NCBI GenBank assembly: GCA_947502765.1
Contig: CANNBA010000012.1
Location: 17,345-81,344 of the forward strand
Length of the DNA stretch: 64,000 nucleotides
Reading direction: 5' to 3'
Source: BACL11 sp945865535
Lineage (GTDB): Bacteria > Bacteroidota > Bacteroidia > Flavobacteriales > BACL11
Below are positions 1 through 8,486 of this stretch, one piece after another (position 1 is the stretch's first letter; each line of letters starts with the position of its first letter). The notes beneath the pieces are model-generated. The model did no database searches. It was not told the DNA's origin and saw only the letters and a list, made by a program, of their open reading frames with translations. A program made the position numbers and the translations under genes.

Positions 1-1292
1 TTGTCAAATAGATTTTCACTTTTATAAACCATAGATTTTTTTATAGATCCAACGGTGTTATAAGTACAACTAAGCTGACGAGATCCCCAATCTATTTTAT
101 AACTCAAAACTTCTTTATTGTATTTATCATAGCACTTATATGAAAAAATTTCTTTACTTTTTTGTTGTTCAATTTTAACAATCTTATTTTTAAATATTTT
201 TCCAATCATCATCATTGGATAATAAGTGCTCTGAATTTCCATTTTTTCTTCATTATTTCTAAAAATAGAACCGCTAATAGTTCTTCCTCCCAAATTATGA
301 TAAGTAGTTAATTCAATTGCTGATAACTTAGGATTACTCATCAACTCCAATAAATATTGTGCTGCAAACAATGACTGCAACAATGTATTTCCTGTTGTTT
401 CTGACATTTGTAAATTCCATTCAGTGACCCAAATTGGCTTTTTAAATATCTTTACATAATTTCTAACCTCATTAGGATAATATTCATCAAAAAAACTAAT
501 TGCTCTGTTTTTATAAATATCAAATGCCTCAGATTTATTTTTCCCTTCTGTTTCTTCTGAAAGCATTTGCCCATACTGATCCTCACCTTTTGTTACTTTA
601 GCATAGGAGTGAATAATAATGGCGTCATAAAAATTCATTGCAGCTAATCTATTATTCCAGACACTATGCCTATGCCCTATTTTTTCCTCTAGAGGTGCAG
701 CAACTATAGCTGTTTCTATTTTTGGAAATTTAGCTTTTATTTTATCTGAACAGCTTTTTGCAAATAAGATATAATCATCAATTGTATACCCCTTATTAAA
801 ATAACTTCTATTAGAAAGTTCACTTCCTAATTCTACTCCAATAACTTTAATATTATTAGCATGTAGCTTTTCAATCATCAATATAATATCATCATTATCT
901 ACAAAAGGATTAGCTGAAAGCACAACACTTGCATTTGTTTTCTTAACTAAAACAATAAAATCATCAATATAATCATAGTTTTGATTCTTTTTTCTTCTTG
1001 AATTCTCTAAACCCCTAGATCTTTTAGGAAAGGTTCCTCCATGATACTTATCAATTTCATCAAAATCAAAACCATATCCATTTTTGCCAAAATGATAGAA
1101 ATTCCCTTCAGCTCCACCAGGAAACCTTAACACTTTAGGGTTCATTCTTACCACTTTATTAATAAATGAAGTATCATTCACATCACAATAAGTAAAGGCA
1201 TTAGGAGTATCAAAACCAAAAATGTTTTCTTTTATATTTTGAGCAAAAACTACCTCAGCACAAATCAATAATATAATAATTACTTGTTTCAT
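1..1292 (-). CDS. Secreted glycoside hydrolase, clan GH-A-like, C-terminus beyond window edge
   Basis: I read 430 codons on the minus strand from an ATG at 1290-1292; the frame is still open at base 1, so the C-terminus is missing. The N-terminus (MKQVIIILLICAEVVFAQ) is a signal peptide. The body looks like a TIM-barrel retaining glycosidase of the GH39/GH51/GH79 type: RFPGG at about residues 56-60, an ELGSE segment with a candidate acid/base glutamate near 154-158, and WVTEWN with a candidate nucleophile at Glu291. The start overlaps the stop of the epimerase gene by 4 bases (ATGA), so it is the promoter-distal gene of the polysaccharide operon. A role in trimming or releasing the polymer is inference; the exact GH family is not assigned. 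Confidence 0.72.
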   Translation of the reverse strand, partial: MKQVIIILLICAEVVFAQNIKENIFGFDTPNAFTYCDVNDTSFINKVVRMNPKVLRFPGGAEGNFYHFGKNGYGFDFDEIDKYHGGTFPKRSRGLENSRRKKNQNYDYIDDFIVLVKKTNASVVLSANPFVDNDDIILMIEKLHANNIKVIGVELGSELSNRSYFNKGYTIDDYILFAKSCSDKIKAKFPKIETAIVAAPLEEKIGHRHSVWNNRLAAMNFYDAIIIHSYAKVTKGEDQYGQMLSEETEGKNKSEAFDIYKNRAISFFDEYYPNEVRNYVKIFKKPIWVTEWNLQMSETTGNTLLQSLFAAQYLLELMSNPKLSAIELTTYHNLGGRTISGSIFRNNEEKMEIQSTYYPMMMIGKIFKNKIVKIEQQKSKEIFSYKCYDKYNKEVLSYKIDWGSRQLSCTYNTVGSIKKSMVYKSENLFD

Positions 1293-2416
1293 TTCATCAA
1301 TCCTTTATTTCTTAGCTCCTTAATAGATTCTTCATATTTATCTTCCATTATTTCCTGAGTTTTAACCCAATTTACAAATTTAGAAATTCCTTTTTGAAAG
1401 TCATATTTTGGACTAAAGCCCAAAGCCTCTTTTATTTTAGTTAAGTCAGCATAATTATGACGAATATCTCCTAATCTATATTTACCACTTATTGAAATAT
1501 TTATATCCGAATTATAAAACTTCTTCAAAGACTCAGCTACTTGCCTTACAGTTGTAGTAACTCCAGATCCAACATTAAAAACTTGTCCATTAGCTTCTTT
1601 TTTTTCAATACCTAAAATTGTGGCGTCTACCACATCATCAATATAAACAAAATCCCTGCTTTCTTCTCCATCTTCATAAATATCCAAATCGTTTCCGTTT
1701 AGTATTCGGGTAGAAAAAATAGACAAAATACCAGTATAAGGATTTGAAAGTGATTGTCCAGGACCATAAACATTTTGATACCTAAAAGCTACTGAAGCTA
1801 TGCCCAATGATTCTCCAGTTGTCATAACCATTTGTTCTTGTTGTTGTTTAGTTATTCCATAAATAGATAAAGGGTGTATTTTAGAGCTTTCATCTGTTGC
1901 AACCAATTGTAGCTGTGAATTACAGCTATCACATTTGGGATTAAACTCCCCTTTTTCCATATCTGACTCATTTCTTTGTAAAGGATAAATTACACCATGT
2001 TTAGAGCACAAATATTTGCCTTCTCCATAAATTGCTCGAGATGAAGCAATAAGCATTTTCTCAATTTGATGATTTTTATTCGCTAATAAATCCAACATAT
2101 TAGCTGTGCCTATAATATTTACATCATTATATTTTTCTACCTCATACATTGATTGTCCTGTACCTGTTTCAGCTGCTAAATGAACTACTATTTCTTGTCC
2201 TTTTATTGCAGCTTTCCAATCCTCTTTATTTCTAACATCTCCTTTAATAAAGGTGCATTTATCTTTAATTTTCTTTAATAAAAATGATTCTCCATTGCCA
2301 TGAATTTGAGTAGAAAGGTTATCCAAAACAGTAATATTGTATCCTTTATCAAATAATTTTTCGCATAATCTACTGCCTATAAATCCTGCTCCACCAGTGA
2401 TTAATATCTTTTTCAT
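1289..2416 (-). CDS. NAD-dependent sugar-nucleotide epimerase, dTDP-L-rhamnose 4-epimerase-like
   Basis: A 375-residue extended short-chain dehydrogenase. GGAGFIG (8-14) is the Rossmann NAD-binding turn; Ser125, Tyr186 and Lys190 (YGITK) form the catalytic set. Residues about 134-175 hold an insert with Cys137-x2-His140 and Cys162-x2-Cys165, which could bind a metal. From memory this insert, followed by the segment NVYGPGQSLSNPYTGILSIF, is typical of the dTDP-L-rhamnose 4-epimerase (WbiB/Tll-like) branch that makes dTDP-6-deoxy-L-talose, and not of plain GalE. It sits between the Wzy-like gene (4-base overlap) and the glycoside hydrolase (4-base overlap), so it probably supplies an activated sugar for the same polymer. 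The substrate is inferred. Confidence 0.8.
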   Translation of the reverse strand: MKKILITGGAGFIGSRLCEKLFDKGYNITVLDNLSTQIHGNGESFLLKKIKDKCTFIKGDVRNKEDWKAAIKGQEIVVHLAAETGTGQSMYEVEKYNDVNIIGTANMLDLLANKNHQIEKMLIASSRAIYGEGKYLCSKHGVIYPLQRNESDMEKGEFNPKCDSCNSQLQLVATDESSKIHPLSIYGITKQQQEQMVMTTGESLGIASVAFRYQNVYGPGQSLSNPYTGILSIFSTRILNGNDLDIYEDGEESRDFVYIDDVVDATILGIEKKEANGQVFNVGSGVTTTVRQVAESLKKFYNSDINISISGKYRLGDIRHNYADLTKIKEALGFSPKYDFQKGISKFVNWVKTQEIMEDKYEESIKELRNKGLMK

Positions 2417-3660
2417 GCTAGTTGTTTCTTGTGATTTGCAACTTTATAAAAGAAATGAAAAAATCCTGATATAATAAATAGAAAGAAAAATGGTCTAAAT
2501 AACAAGGGTTCTGACATTATCGAAAGAAATGTAATAATAAACCAAATAAATCTATCATGTGTTACAATTTGTTGTTTTATAAACATAACCATAAATAATA
2601 TAGCAGTAGGAAATCCCATGCCTGCCAACATATACATTATAGAATTTGTACTGCCCTTAGATGTGGTCTCTAACTTTTGTTGAATTCCCACTTCCCCAAA
2701 CATTTCATTTAAATTAGAATTACTATAAAACTCTTCTCTTACTTCCTGAAACCGATCTATATCTAGACCAACACCAGTAAGCGGATGCTCGAATGCGATA
2801 AACAATGGCTGGGTTAGATCAAGCAATCTTTTTTGGAATGAATTTTCCCCCTCTCCATAAACTTTTTCATTCATATTTGCAGAAAAAAGGAAATACAAAG
2901 GAGTTGCAATTATTACCATTAAAACTATTGCAATATTCTTTTTAAATTCCTTTTGTAAAAAATATATAAGCTGTATCATTAATAATAATAACCCAGTAGT
3001 AGAGTAGGTAGATAATATACCTATAATAATAAGAGCTAGCAATGACTTACTTCTTTTAAACACACTTACCTCTAAAAAAAACAAAATATTTAAGTATATC
3101 TGTAAAATTCCTGGTTCCCAAAATATTCCTGCATTTCTATGAATATCTAAACCGAACAAGTTGATCGCACTCACATCCTTTACTGAATAATAAAACAAAT
3201 AATTATATGTATTACTATCATGATATTCTGAAGTGAGCAAGAATAAATTATCTTTAACAATGAAATATGCTATAAAACTAAATAAAGAATGAAAAAGAAT
3301 TAATTTTAGTACAAAATATAAGCTCTTAATAAAAATTTCTTTGCCTCCTTGATTATTAAAATAAAATAGAGTGAGAACGGTTGTAAAAATTATAATCCCA
3401 AAAAAAGAATACTTAGTTAATGATTGTGTATTTATTGCATAAACAAAATTTATTGCAAACAATGCTAAAACAACTAAAAGGGCCAAGAAAGAAGAATAAA
3501 AGATAGATTTCTTAATTTTTTTACCTATTAATAACAAACCAAAAATCATAATTATAACAAATATCAAAGAAGCAAGATTTCTATTAAAAACAAATAGAAG
3601 TCCTCCTGTGCTCGACACAAGCATAAATGTTATGATGATATTTAGAACTTTAGTTTTCAA
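2413..3660 (-). CDS. O-antigen ligase/polymerase (Wzy)-like multispanning membrane protein
   Basis: 415 residues, very hydrophobic, with about ten to twelve predicted membrane segments. A long hydrophilic stretch around residues 265-335 includes HPLTGVGLD, resembling the periplasmic loop of Wzy/WaaL proteins, where an H-x-x-x-G motif close to the end of the loop is common. The segment FWEPGILQIYLN is also typical of this group in Bacteroidetes. It overlaps the epimerase start by 4 bases and starts 2 bases after the first sulfotransferase ends. In this setting polymerisation of the repeat unit is more likely than lipid A ligation, but the two cannot be told apart from sequence alone. Confidence 0.7.
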   Translation of the reverse strand: MKTKVLNIIITFMLVSSTGGLLFVFNRNLASLIFVIIMIFGLLLIGKKIKKSIFYSSFLALLVVLALFAINFVYAINTQSLTKYSFFGIIIFTTVLTLFYFNNQGGKEIFIKSLYFVLKLILFHSLFSFIAYFIVKDNLFLLTSEYHDSNTYNYLFYYSVKDVSAINLFGLDIHRNAGIFWEPGILQIYLNILFFLEVSVFKRSKSLLALIIIGILSTYSTTGLLLLMIQLIYFLQKEFKKNIAIVLMVIIATPLYFLFSANMNEKVYGEGENSFQKRLLDLTQPLFIAFEHPLTGVGLDIDRFQEVREEFYSNSNLNEMFGEVGIQQKLETTSKGSTNSIMYMLAGMGFPTAILFMVMFIKQQIVTHDRFIWFIITFLSIMSEPLLFRPFFFLFIISGFFHFFYKVANHKKQLA

Positions 3661-3662
3661 AA

Positions 3663-4571
3663 TTAGCTTTTATCAATCCAATGACTCAAATCTCTATTTA
3701 ATAATTTAGCGAGATTCAGCACATCTTTTTTATAATACATTCTTAATTTATTTATCATTGCAATAGACAGTTGAGGAGTCTCAACAGTACTTATATTTAT
3801 TACTTTCTGTTTTAGCCCTTCTCTTATCTTTTTATTTGGAAAAATACTTTTAATTAATGATTTAAAATTATTTTGTGGTATTATTAGATTTCTCAAAAAT
3901 TTATTCTTAAACATCCAACCTCCTTCCATATGCCTTTTAGATGTATCAATTGCAATCTTTTCAATTTTCAAAAAATCAAAGACCTCTTCTAAACATAAAT
4001 TAATATTACTCACATAGTCATCATAAATAATAACATGAACATTATCACCAAAAGCTTTTATATATTGTTTGACCTGATTATCATACATCCCAACATGAAG
4101 ATACCTAGTATCTGGGGTTATATCTATATCTTTATGATACCTATCTTCAGAATTTTCAATTGCTTGTTCAAAACTTAAGTTTTCAGAAGGATTATATCGT
4201 AAATTATGGAGGTAACCCGCAAACGCTCTTTCAATAGGATTTCTAAGCATTATAATTATTTTTACATCAGGAGTTAAGTGTTTTTTAATATTCTTAATTG
4301 AAAATTCAGGAAAAGCCAAATACATAACGCTTGATTCTCCTTTATAGCTGTAGCCCCTCTTAGTTTCAAACATTTTCTTATACTCCTCTAATGTAATAAC
4401 CCCCTTATGAACTCTACTTTCACCAATCTCAGAATTAATTAGAAAATGAGGCTCTTTATGTTCGGTCATAAAAATAGCTGGATGTTGTTTAAGGTAATTA
4501 TGAAGTGAAGTTGTTCCACTTTTTGCCGCTCCTACAATAAGAAGGTTAGGTAAATTTATATTTTCATCCAT
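3663..4571 (-). CDS. Carbohydrate sulfotransferase, PAPS-dependent (first of tandem pair)
   Basis: 302 residues of the Sulfotransfer_1 family. The 5'-phosphosulfate loop is GAAKSGTTSLHNYL (14-27) with Lys17, and the 3'-phosphate-binding strand is IIIMLRNPIERAFAGY, with the usual R-N-P-x-x-R-A pattern. The protein transfers sulfate from PAPS to a hydroxyl of a sugar. There is no signal peptide, so it acts on cytoplasmic or lipid-linked precursors. Its first bases overlap the end of the neighbouring sulfotransferase gene by 16 bases. The two proteins align along their length and look like an old tandem duplication that has diverged, probably to sulfate different positions. The acceptor is unknown. 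Confidence 0.88.
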   Translation of the reverse strand: MDENINLPNLLIVGAAKSGTTSLHNYLKQHPAIFMTEHKEPHFLINSEIGESRVHKGVITLEEYKKMFETKRGYSYKGESSVMYLAFPEFSIKNIKKHLTPDVKIIIMLRNPIERAFAGYLHNLRYNPSENLSFEQAIENSEDRYHKDIDITPDTRYLHVGMYDNQVKQYIKAFGDNVHVIIYDDYVSNINLCLEEVFDFLKIEKIAIDTSKRHMEGGWMFKNKFLRNLIIPQNNFKSLIKSIFPNKKIREGLKQKVINISTVETPQLSIAMINKLRMYYKKDVLNLAKLLNRDLSHWIDKS

Positions 4572-5467
4572 TTGCTTAAATCTTTATTAATTAACTTTTC
4601 TAGCAATTGAATATCCTTTTGGTAATAGTCTAATAATTCTTTTCTTATTGATTTATTCATCTTGTTAGCTTTACTAGTAAAACTATTTATCAAAATTTTT
4701 TTAATATATACTCTTACATTTTTTGGCAGCAAAAATTTTAGGGACTTTTTCATACTTCCTTCTCCCATAAGTAAATCTTTCGCAACTCTTGAGTTCCACT
4801 TCTGACCTCCAGAATTAATAACTTTACTTGAGTTAATCTCATTAGTATTACTAACATTTAAAAAATCAAATACTCGCCTTACTTCTAAATTAGTTTGCAA
4901 AATGAAATCATCATAAAGAACAATATGAATATGTTTAAATTTTTCCATATAAGCTTTTACCATTTTATAATACATACCTAATTCTTTATACAAAATCATA
5001 GGACTTAAAGTGTCATCCTTATTATACCTTTCTCTAGAATTGATTAAGGCTTTTTCAAAAGTCTGATTTTCTTGATGAGTTCTAGAGGCAAATAAATAAG
5101 CCGAATAAGCCCGATCAATTGGATTTCTAAGCATTATGATTATTTTCACATCTTCACCTAAATAATGTTTTATGTTTTGAATAGCATCTTTATAATAATA
5201 CAAATAAAGAACCGTAGATTCTCCAATAGCCTTTTCATCTTTGACATCAGCAAATAAAGATTGATATTCCTCAAAAGTCCAAACTCCATTATGTACTCTG
5301 TGCTGAACCAAATCTTTTATTAAAAATCTTGGTTCTTTCACTTTCATTCCTTCTTTGTTGAAAGTAGGCATAAAAACTTCAGGATGTTGATTTAAGTAAT
5401 TATGAAGAGATGAAGTACCACTTTTTGCAGCTCCAACAATTAGAAAATTTGGCAATTTAGTTTTCAT
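4556..5467 (-). CDS. Carbohydrate sulfotransferase, PAPS-dependent (second of tandem pair)
   Basis: 303 residues, same family as the gene beside it. The PAPS loop is GAAKSGTSSLHNYL near residues 12-25 and the 3'-phosphate motif is IIIMLRNPIDRAYSAY. Compared with its neighbour it carries a short extra segment (roughly NKEGMKVKEPRF) after the PAPS loop, a region that often shapes the acceptor site. Its start overlaps the flippase stop by 4 bases (ATGA), pointing to translational coupling in a polysaccharide operon. The nearby cysDNC and cysQ genes supply PAPS and clear PAP, which supports a real sulfation pathway. The acceptor sugar cannot be read from the sequence. Confidence 0.88.
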   Translation of the reverse strand: MKTKLPNFLIVGAAKSGTSSLHNYLNQHPEVFMPTFNKEGMKVKEPRFLIKDLVQHRVHNGVWTFEEYQSLFADVKDEKAIGESTVLYLYYYKDAIQNIKHYLGEDVKIIIMLRNPIDRAYSAYLFASRTHQENQTFEKALINSRERYNKDDTLSPMILYKELGMYYKMVKAYMEKFKHIHIVLYDDFILQTNLEVRRVFDFLNVSNTNEINSSKVINSGGQKWNSRVAKDLLMGEGSMKKSLKFLLPKNVRVYIKKILINSFTSKANKMNKSIRKELLDYYQKDIQLLEKLINKDLSKWMKI

Positions 5468-6822
5468 CTTTTTAGAAATGGAATATAAAATGTATAAAAT
5501 CCAAACTTCTTTTTAACTACCAAAACCATGCTTAGATTCCAAAATGACAAACTACACATGGATGCAAATGCAGCTCCATCAATTCCACTAATTCCAAAAC
5601 CAGAAAGAGGATTACCCTCGGGAATCAATATAAAATTTAAACCTACATTCATAACCGCCCCAAGTAGCAATATTAATCCGTATATATTTTGATTTCCCGA
5701 CATCTGCAAAATACTTCCTACCGAGCCTGAAAAGGAACTTACTAATCTTCCGCAAGACATAAATATAAATGCAGTTACCCCAATCTTAAACTCCTCTCCA
5801 AATAAACCAAGAAAAAATTCTGGTAAACTAAAGAAAATTACTATCAAAGGAAGTGAAGTCCAGAAAATCATTTTTGTAGACTGATGAGTAACTTTTTTCA
5901 ATCCTTCCATATCATTTCTTGCAAAAAATTCTGCAAATTTTGGTGCTGCAATACTATTGATCGACATCAAAGCAACTGCCGCAAACATGGAAAGTTTAAA
6001 TGCTGTAAAATAAATTCCAACCTCTTTTGGATTTGTCATATTGCCCAACATTAATTTATCAGTCCAAGCCATAATAAATTGCACAGATTGAGCAAACATC
6101 AAGGGAATAGAAATCTTCAGTAAAGTAGAATAACTCATTATTTCTTTTTCCGCACTTTCTTTTCCATCTGATCTCTTTTTCAACCAATATCGGAAACTTA
6201 AGAATGATAAAATAGAAACTATTAATACACTCACTAGATATGCGTAAACTGGAACCTCAGCGCCTTTATTAAATTGGTATATTACCCCAATTGCAAGCAA
6301 CGAAAATAGCCCTTGAGACATCCTATAAAAGAAGGAAAATTCAGTAATTCTCTTAAGTCCCCTTAAACTCTCATAATGTAACATGAAAAATGCCACTGGC
6401 AATACAAAAAATGCGTTTAGCTGAATATATTCAGCTTTTGTATTAATTAAATCTGCAATAGGAATTGCTAAGAAATACATCAGGATAGATGCAATAATAG
6501 ATGTAAAAGATAAAATAATTACTGCTTGTTTTCTAAAATGAAAAATACTTGTCCATTTTTCCTGTGAAGCAAAAGAGGCAATAAAACGAATTGCAGTTGT
6601 ATCTAAGCCGATTATTGCTAATAGAACAAAAAGATTCAAAACAGTAGTAGCTAAAACATAATCTCCTAAGCCATCTGCTTTAAAAAAGTAAGCTATAACC
6701 CAGGTTAATAAAAAACCAACAGCAAGGCCTCCAAAACGTAAAAAAAAAGATATACCACCTCCTTTAAGAAGTTCTGCAAAATCTTTATCTTCTAGTGCTT
6801 TTTGAAGTCTTTTTTTCATCAA
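5464..6822 (-). CDS. Polysaccharide flippase, Wzx/MATE-like (MOP superfamily)
   Basis: 452 residues with a regular succession of about twelve to fourteen hydrophobic helices and short charged loops, as in the polysaccharide biosynthesis branch of the MOP exporter superfamily. The N-terminal GGGISFFLRFGGLAVGFLL segment matches the first helix of such flippases. It would move lipid-linked repeat units across the inner membrane. It lies one base after cysQ ends and overlaps the sulfotransferase start by 4 bases. A second possible start codon lies one codon downstream (Met-Met). The pairing with a Wzy-like protein suggests a Wzx/Wzy-dependent route. Confidence 0.85.
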   Translation of the reverse strand: MMKKRLQKALEDKDFAELLKGGGISFFLRFGGLAVGFLLTWVIAYFFKADGLGDYVLATTVLNLFVLLAIIGLDTTAIRFIASFASQEKWTSIFHFRKQAVIILSFTSIIASILMYFLAIPIADLINTKAEYIQLNAFFVLPVAFFMLHYESLRGLKRITEFSFFYRMSQGLFSLLAIGVIYQFNKGAEVPVYAYLVSVLIVSILSFLSFRYWLKKRSDGKESAEKEIMSYSTLLKISIPLMFAQSVQFIMAWTDKLMLGNMTNPKEVGIYFTAFKLSMFAAVALMSINSIAAPKFAEFFARNDMEGLKKVTHQSTKMIFWTSLPLIVIFFSLPEFFLGLFGEEFKIGVTAFIFMSCGRLVSSFSGSVGSILQMSGNQNIYGLILLLGAVMNVGLNFILIPEGNPLSGFGISGIDGAAFASMCSLSFWNLSMVLVVKKKFGFYTFYIPFLKR

Positions 6823-6823
6823 A

Positions 6824-7615
6824 TTAATTAACTAAAAACCATGGATTCAATAAGTCTTCCTTATTGTAAATCACATCCTCATAAGAATTATATTGCTTTA
6901 CAGAAAAACCTGCATACTTTGCAATTGCATGTCCCGCTCCTGTATCCCACTCCATTGTTGGCGCATATCTAGGATAAGCATCCGCTTTTCCTTCTGCTAC
7001 CATGCAAAGTTTTAATGATGAGCCAACAGCCATCACCTCAACATCACCATGCAATTTTTTCTTTTCTTCAAAAAAGGATTCAGTTTCTCTAGACATATGA
7101 GAACGAGAACCAACAACTACATAATTAGTTCTTTTATAATCAATAGGTAATTTATTAGATTCAGAAATTAAGTTATCTAAACTGTCAATTACTGAATTTC
7201 TACTAGCCTTATAAGAACCTAAACCTTCCATTGCAAAATAGAGTTCTTCTTTTACAGGCACATAAATTACACCAATTATAGGATTACCATTATGAATCAT
7301 AGCTATATTAACGGTAAACTCACCATTTCTTTTTACAAATTCTTTAGTGCCGTCTAAAGGATCAACTAGCCATGAGTATTCCCAATTTTTTCTTTCAGAA
7401 TAAGCTGCTTTAGCCCCTTCTTCACTTAAAATGGGAATGTTGGTTTTTAAAAGAAATTTTTCAATTATTGTATTAGAGTTTTTATCTGCAAGAGTTAAGG
7501 GAGATTGGTCAGTTTTATGCTCAACTTCAAAATTGGAAGCATAAACCTCCATTATTGCGTCACCTGCTTGAATTGAAGCATTAATTGCTGTTTTTAATAA
7601 ATCTTGAAAATTCAT
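6824..7615 (-). CDS. cysQ: 3'(2'),5'-bisphosphate nucleotidase CysQ
   Basis: 263 residues of the inositol monophosphatase superfamily. Metal-binding motifs are SEEG (64-67), DPLDGTKEF (Asp85, Asp88, Thr90) and, near the C-terminus, MEWDTGAGHA. The enzyme hydrolyses PAP, the inhibitory by-product of sulfotransferases, to AMP and phosphate. Its place directly ahead of the flippase and two sulfotransferases, and near cysCDN, fits PAP recycling during polymer sulfation better than a role in sulfate reduction, since no PAPS reductase is in the window. It starts 10 bases after the short aldehyde dehydrogenase gene ends, so it is probably in the same transcript. Confidence 0.92.
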   Translation of the reverse strand: MNFQDLLKTAINASIQAGDAIMEVYASNFEVEHKTDQSPLTLADKNSNTIIEKFLLKTNIPILSEEGAKAAYSERKNWEYSWLVDPLDGTKEFVKRNGEFTVNIAMIHNGNPIIGVIYVPVKEELYFAMEGLGSYKASRNSVIDSLDNLISESNKLPIDYKRTNYVVVGSRSHMSRETESFFEEKKKLHGDVEVMAVGSSLKLCMVAEGKADAYPRYAPTMEWDTGAGHAIAKYAGFSVKQYNSYEDVIYNKEDLLNPWFLVN

Positions 7616-7625
7616 TGCAACTGTT

Positions 7626-8486
7626 TTATACTTCAGTAGGATGCCATATCGTTTTTATTTCTTGACATTTTTCAATAAAATAAGGCGATTGATCTGTTTT
7701 CCCATTCCAATTTTTTTGTTTGTAAATGGTTACTCTTTTCAAATTTTCTACCGATAGTTTCTCGATCTGTTTTATTTCTTCATTATTGTCTCCACAATAA
7801 ACAATCGCATTTACATCCTTATGAGAAGCAAAATGACTGATTAGTTCTTTTCTTTTTCCTGTTAAAATATTTACCACCCCATGAGGAACATCTGCTGTAT
7901 TTATTACTTCAGCAAAAGAAATACTTACCATAGGATTTTCTTCAGAAGATAAAATAACACAAGTATTCCCTCCAACAATAACAGGAGCAACTACAGAAAT
8001 CAGTGCTAATAATGGGTGTTCGTTAGCAGAAATAACCGAAACAACTCCCATGCTTTGCAATACTGAAAAATTAAAATGATTGGATGCCACAGGATTAACC
8101 GAACTGAAAATCTGCTGAAATTTATCGCTCCAGCCGGCATAATATATTAACCTATCTATACTTAGTTCTACTTCATTTTTTGCTTGAGATTTTGATGATC
8201 CAGTCATCATTAACTCCTCTATAAATTGTGATTTTCTGCCTTCTAACATTTCTGCAATTCTGTAAAGAACCTGACCTCTATTTAATGCAGATGCACTTTC
8301 CCAAGATTTTTGAACTTTTCTGGCCTCAACTACCGCATTTCTAAAATCCTTTCTGGACGAAAGACACATATTTGCTAGTAATTCTCCCTTCTTATTTTTC
8401 ATATGAAAATATCTTCCTGATTCTGATCTTGGGAATTTTCCTCCAATAAAGATTTTATATGTTTTTAAAACGTCTATTCTTGCCAT
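7626..8486 (-). CDS. Half-length aldehyde dehydrogenase-like protein without catalytic domain
   Basis: 286 residues matching only the N-terminal coenzyme-binding domain of the aldehyde dehydrogenase superfamily: IFIGGKFPRSESG, a YYAGWSDK segment, GVVSVISANEHPLL (where active enzymes have the I-P-W-N-F-P motif) and PHGVVNILTG. The asparagine of that motif is Glu-His here, and the protein ends before the ELGGK glutamate and the catalytic cysteine, so it should be inactive as a dehydrogenase. The frame closes cleanly and the start abuts the stop of the full-length gene. I recall similar short paralogues next to deoC in other bacteria, so it is probably an established partner or regulatory subunit and not fresh debris. 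Confidence 0.8.
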   Translation of the reverse strand: MARIDVLKTYKIFIGGKFPRSESGRYFHMKNKKGELLANMCLSSRKDFRNAVVEARKVQKSWESASALNRGQVLYRIAEMLEGRKSQFIEELMMTGSSKSQAKNEVELSIDRLIYYAGWSDKFQQIFSSVNPVASNHFNFSVLQSMGVVSVISANEHPLLALISVVAPVIVGGNTCVILSSEENPMVSISFAEVINTADVPHGVVNILTGKRKELISHFASHKDVNAIVYCGDNNEEIKQIEKLSVENLKRVTIYKQKNWNGKTDQSPYFIEKCQEIKTIWHPTEV

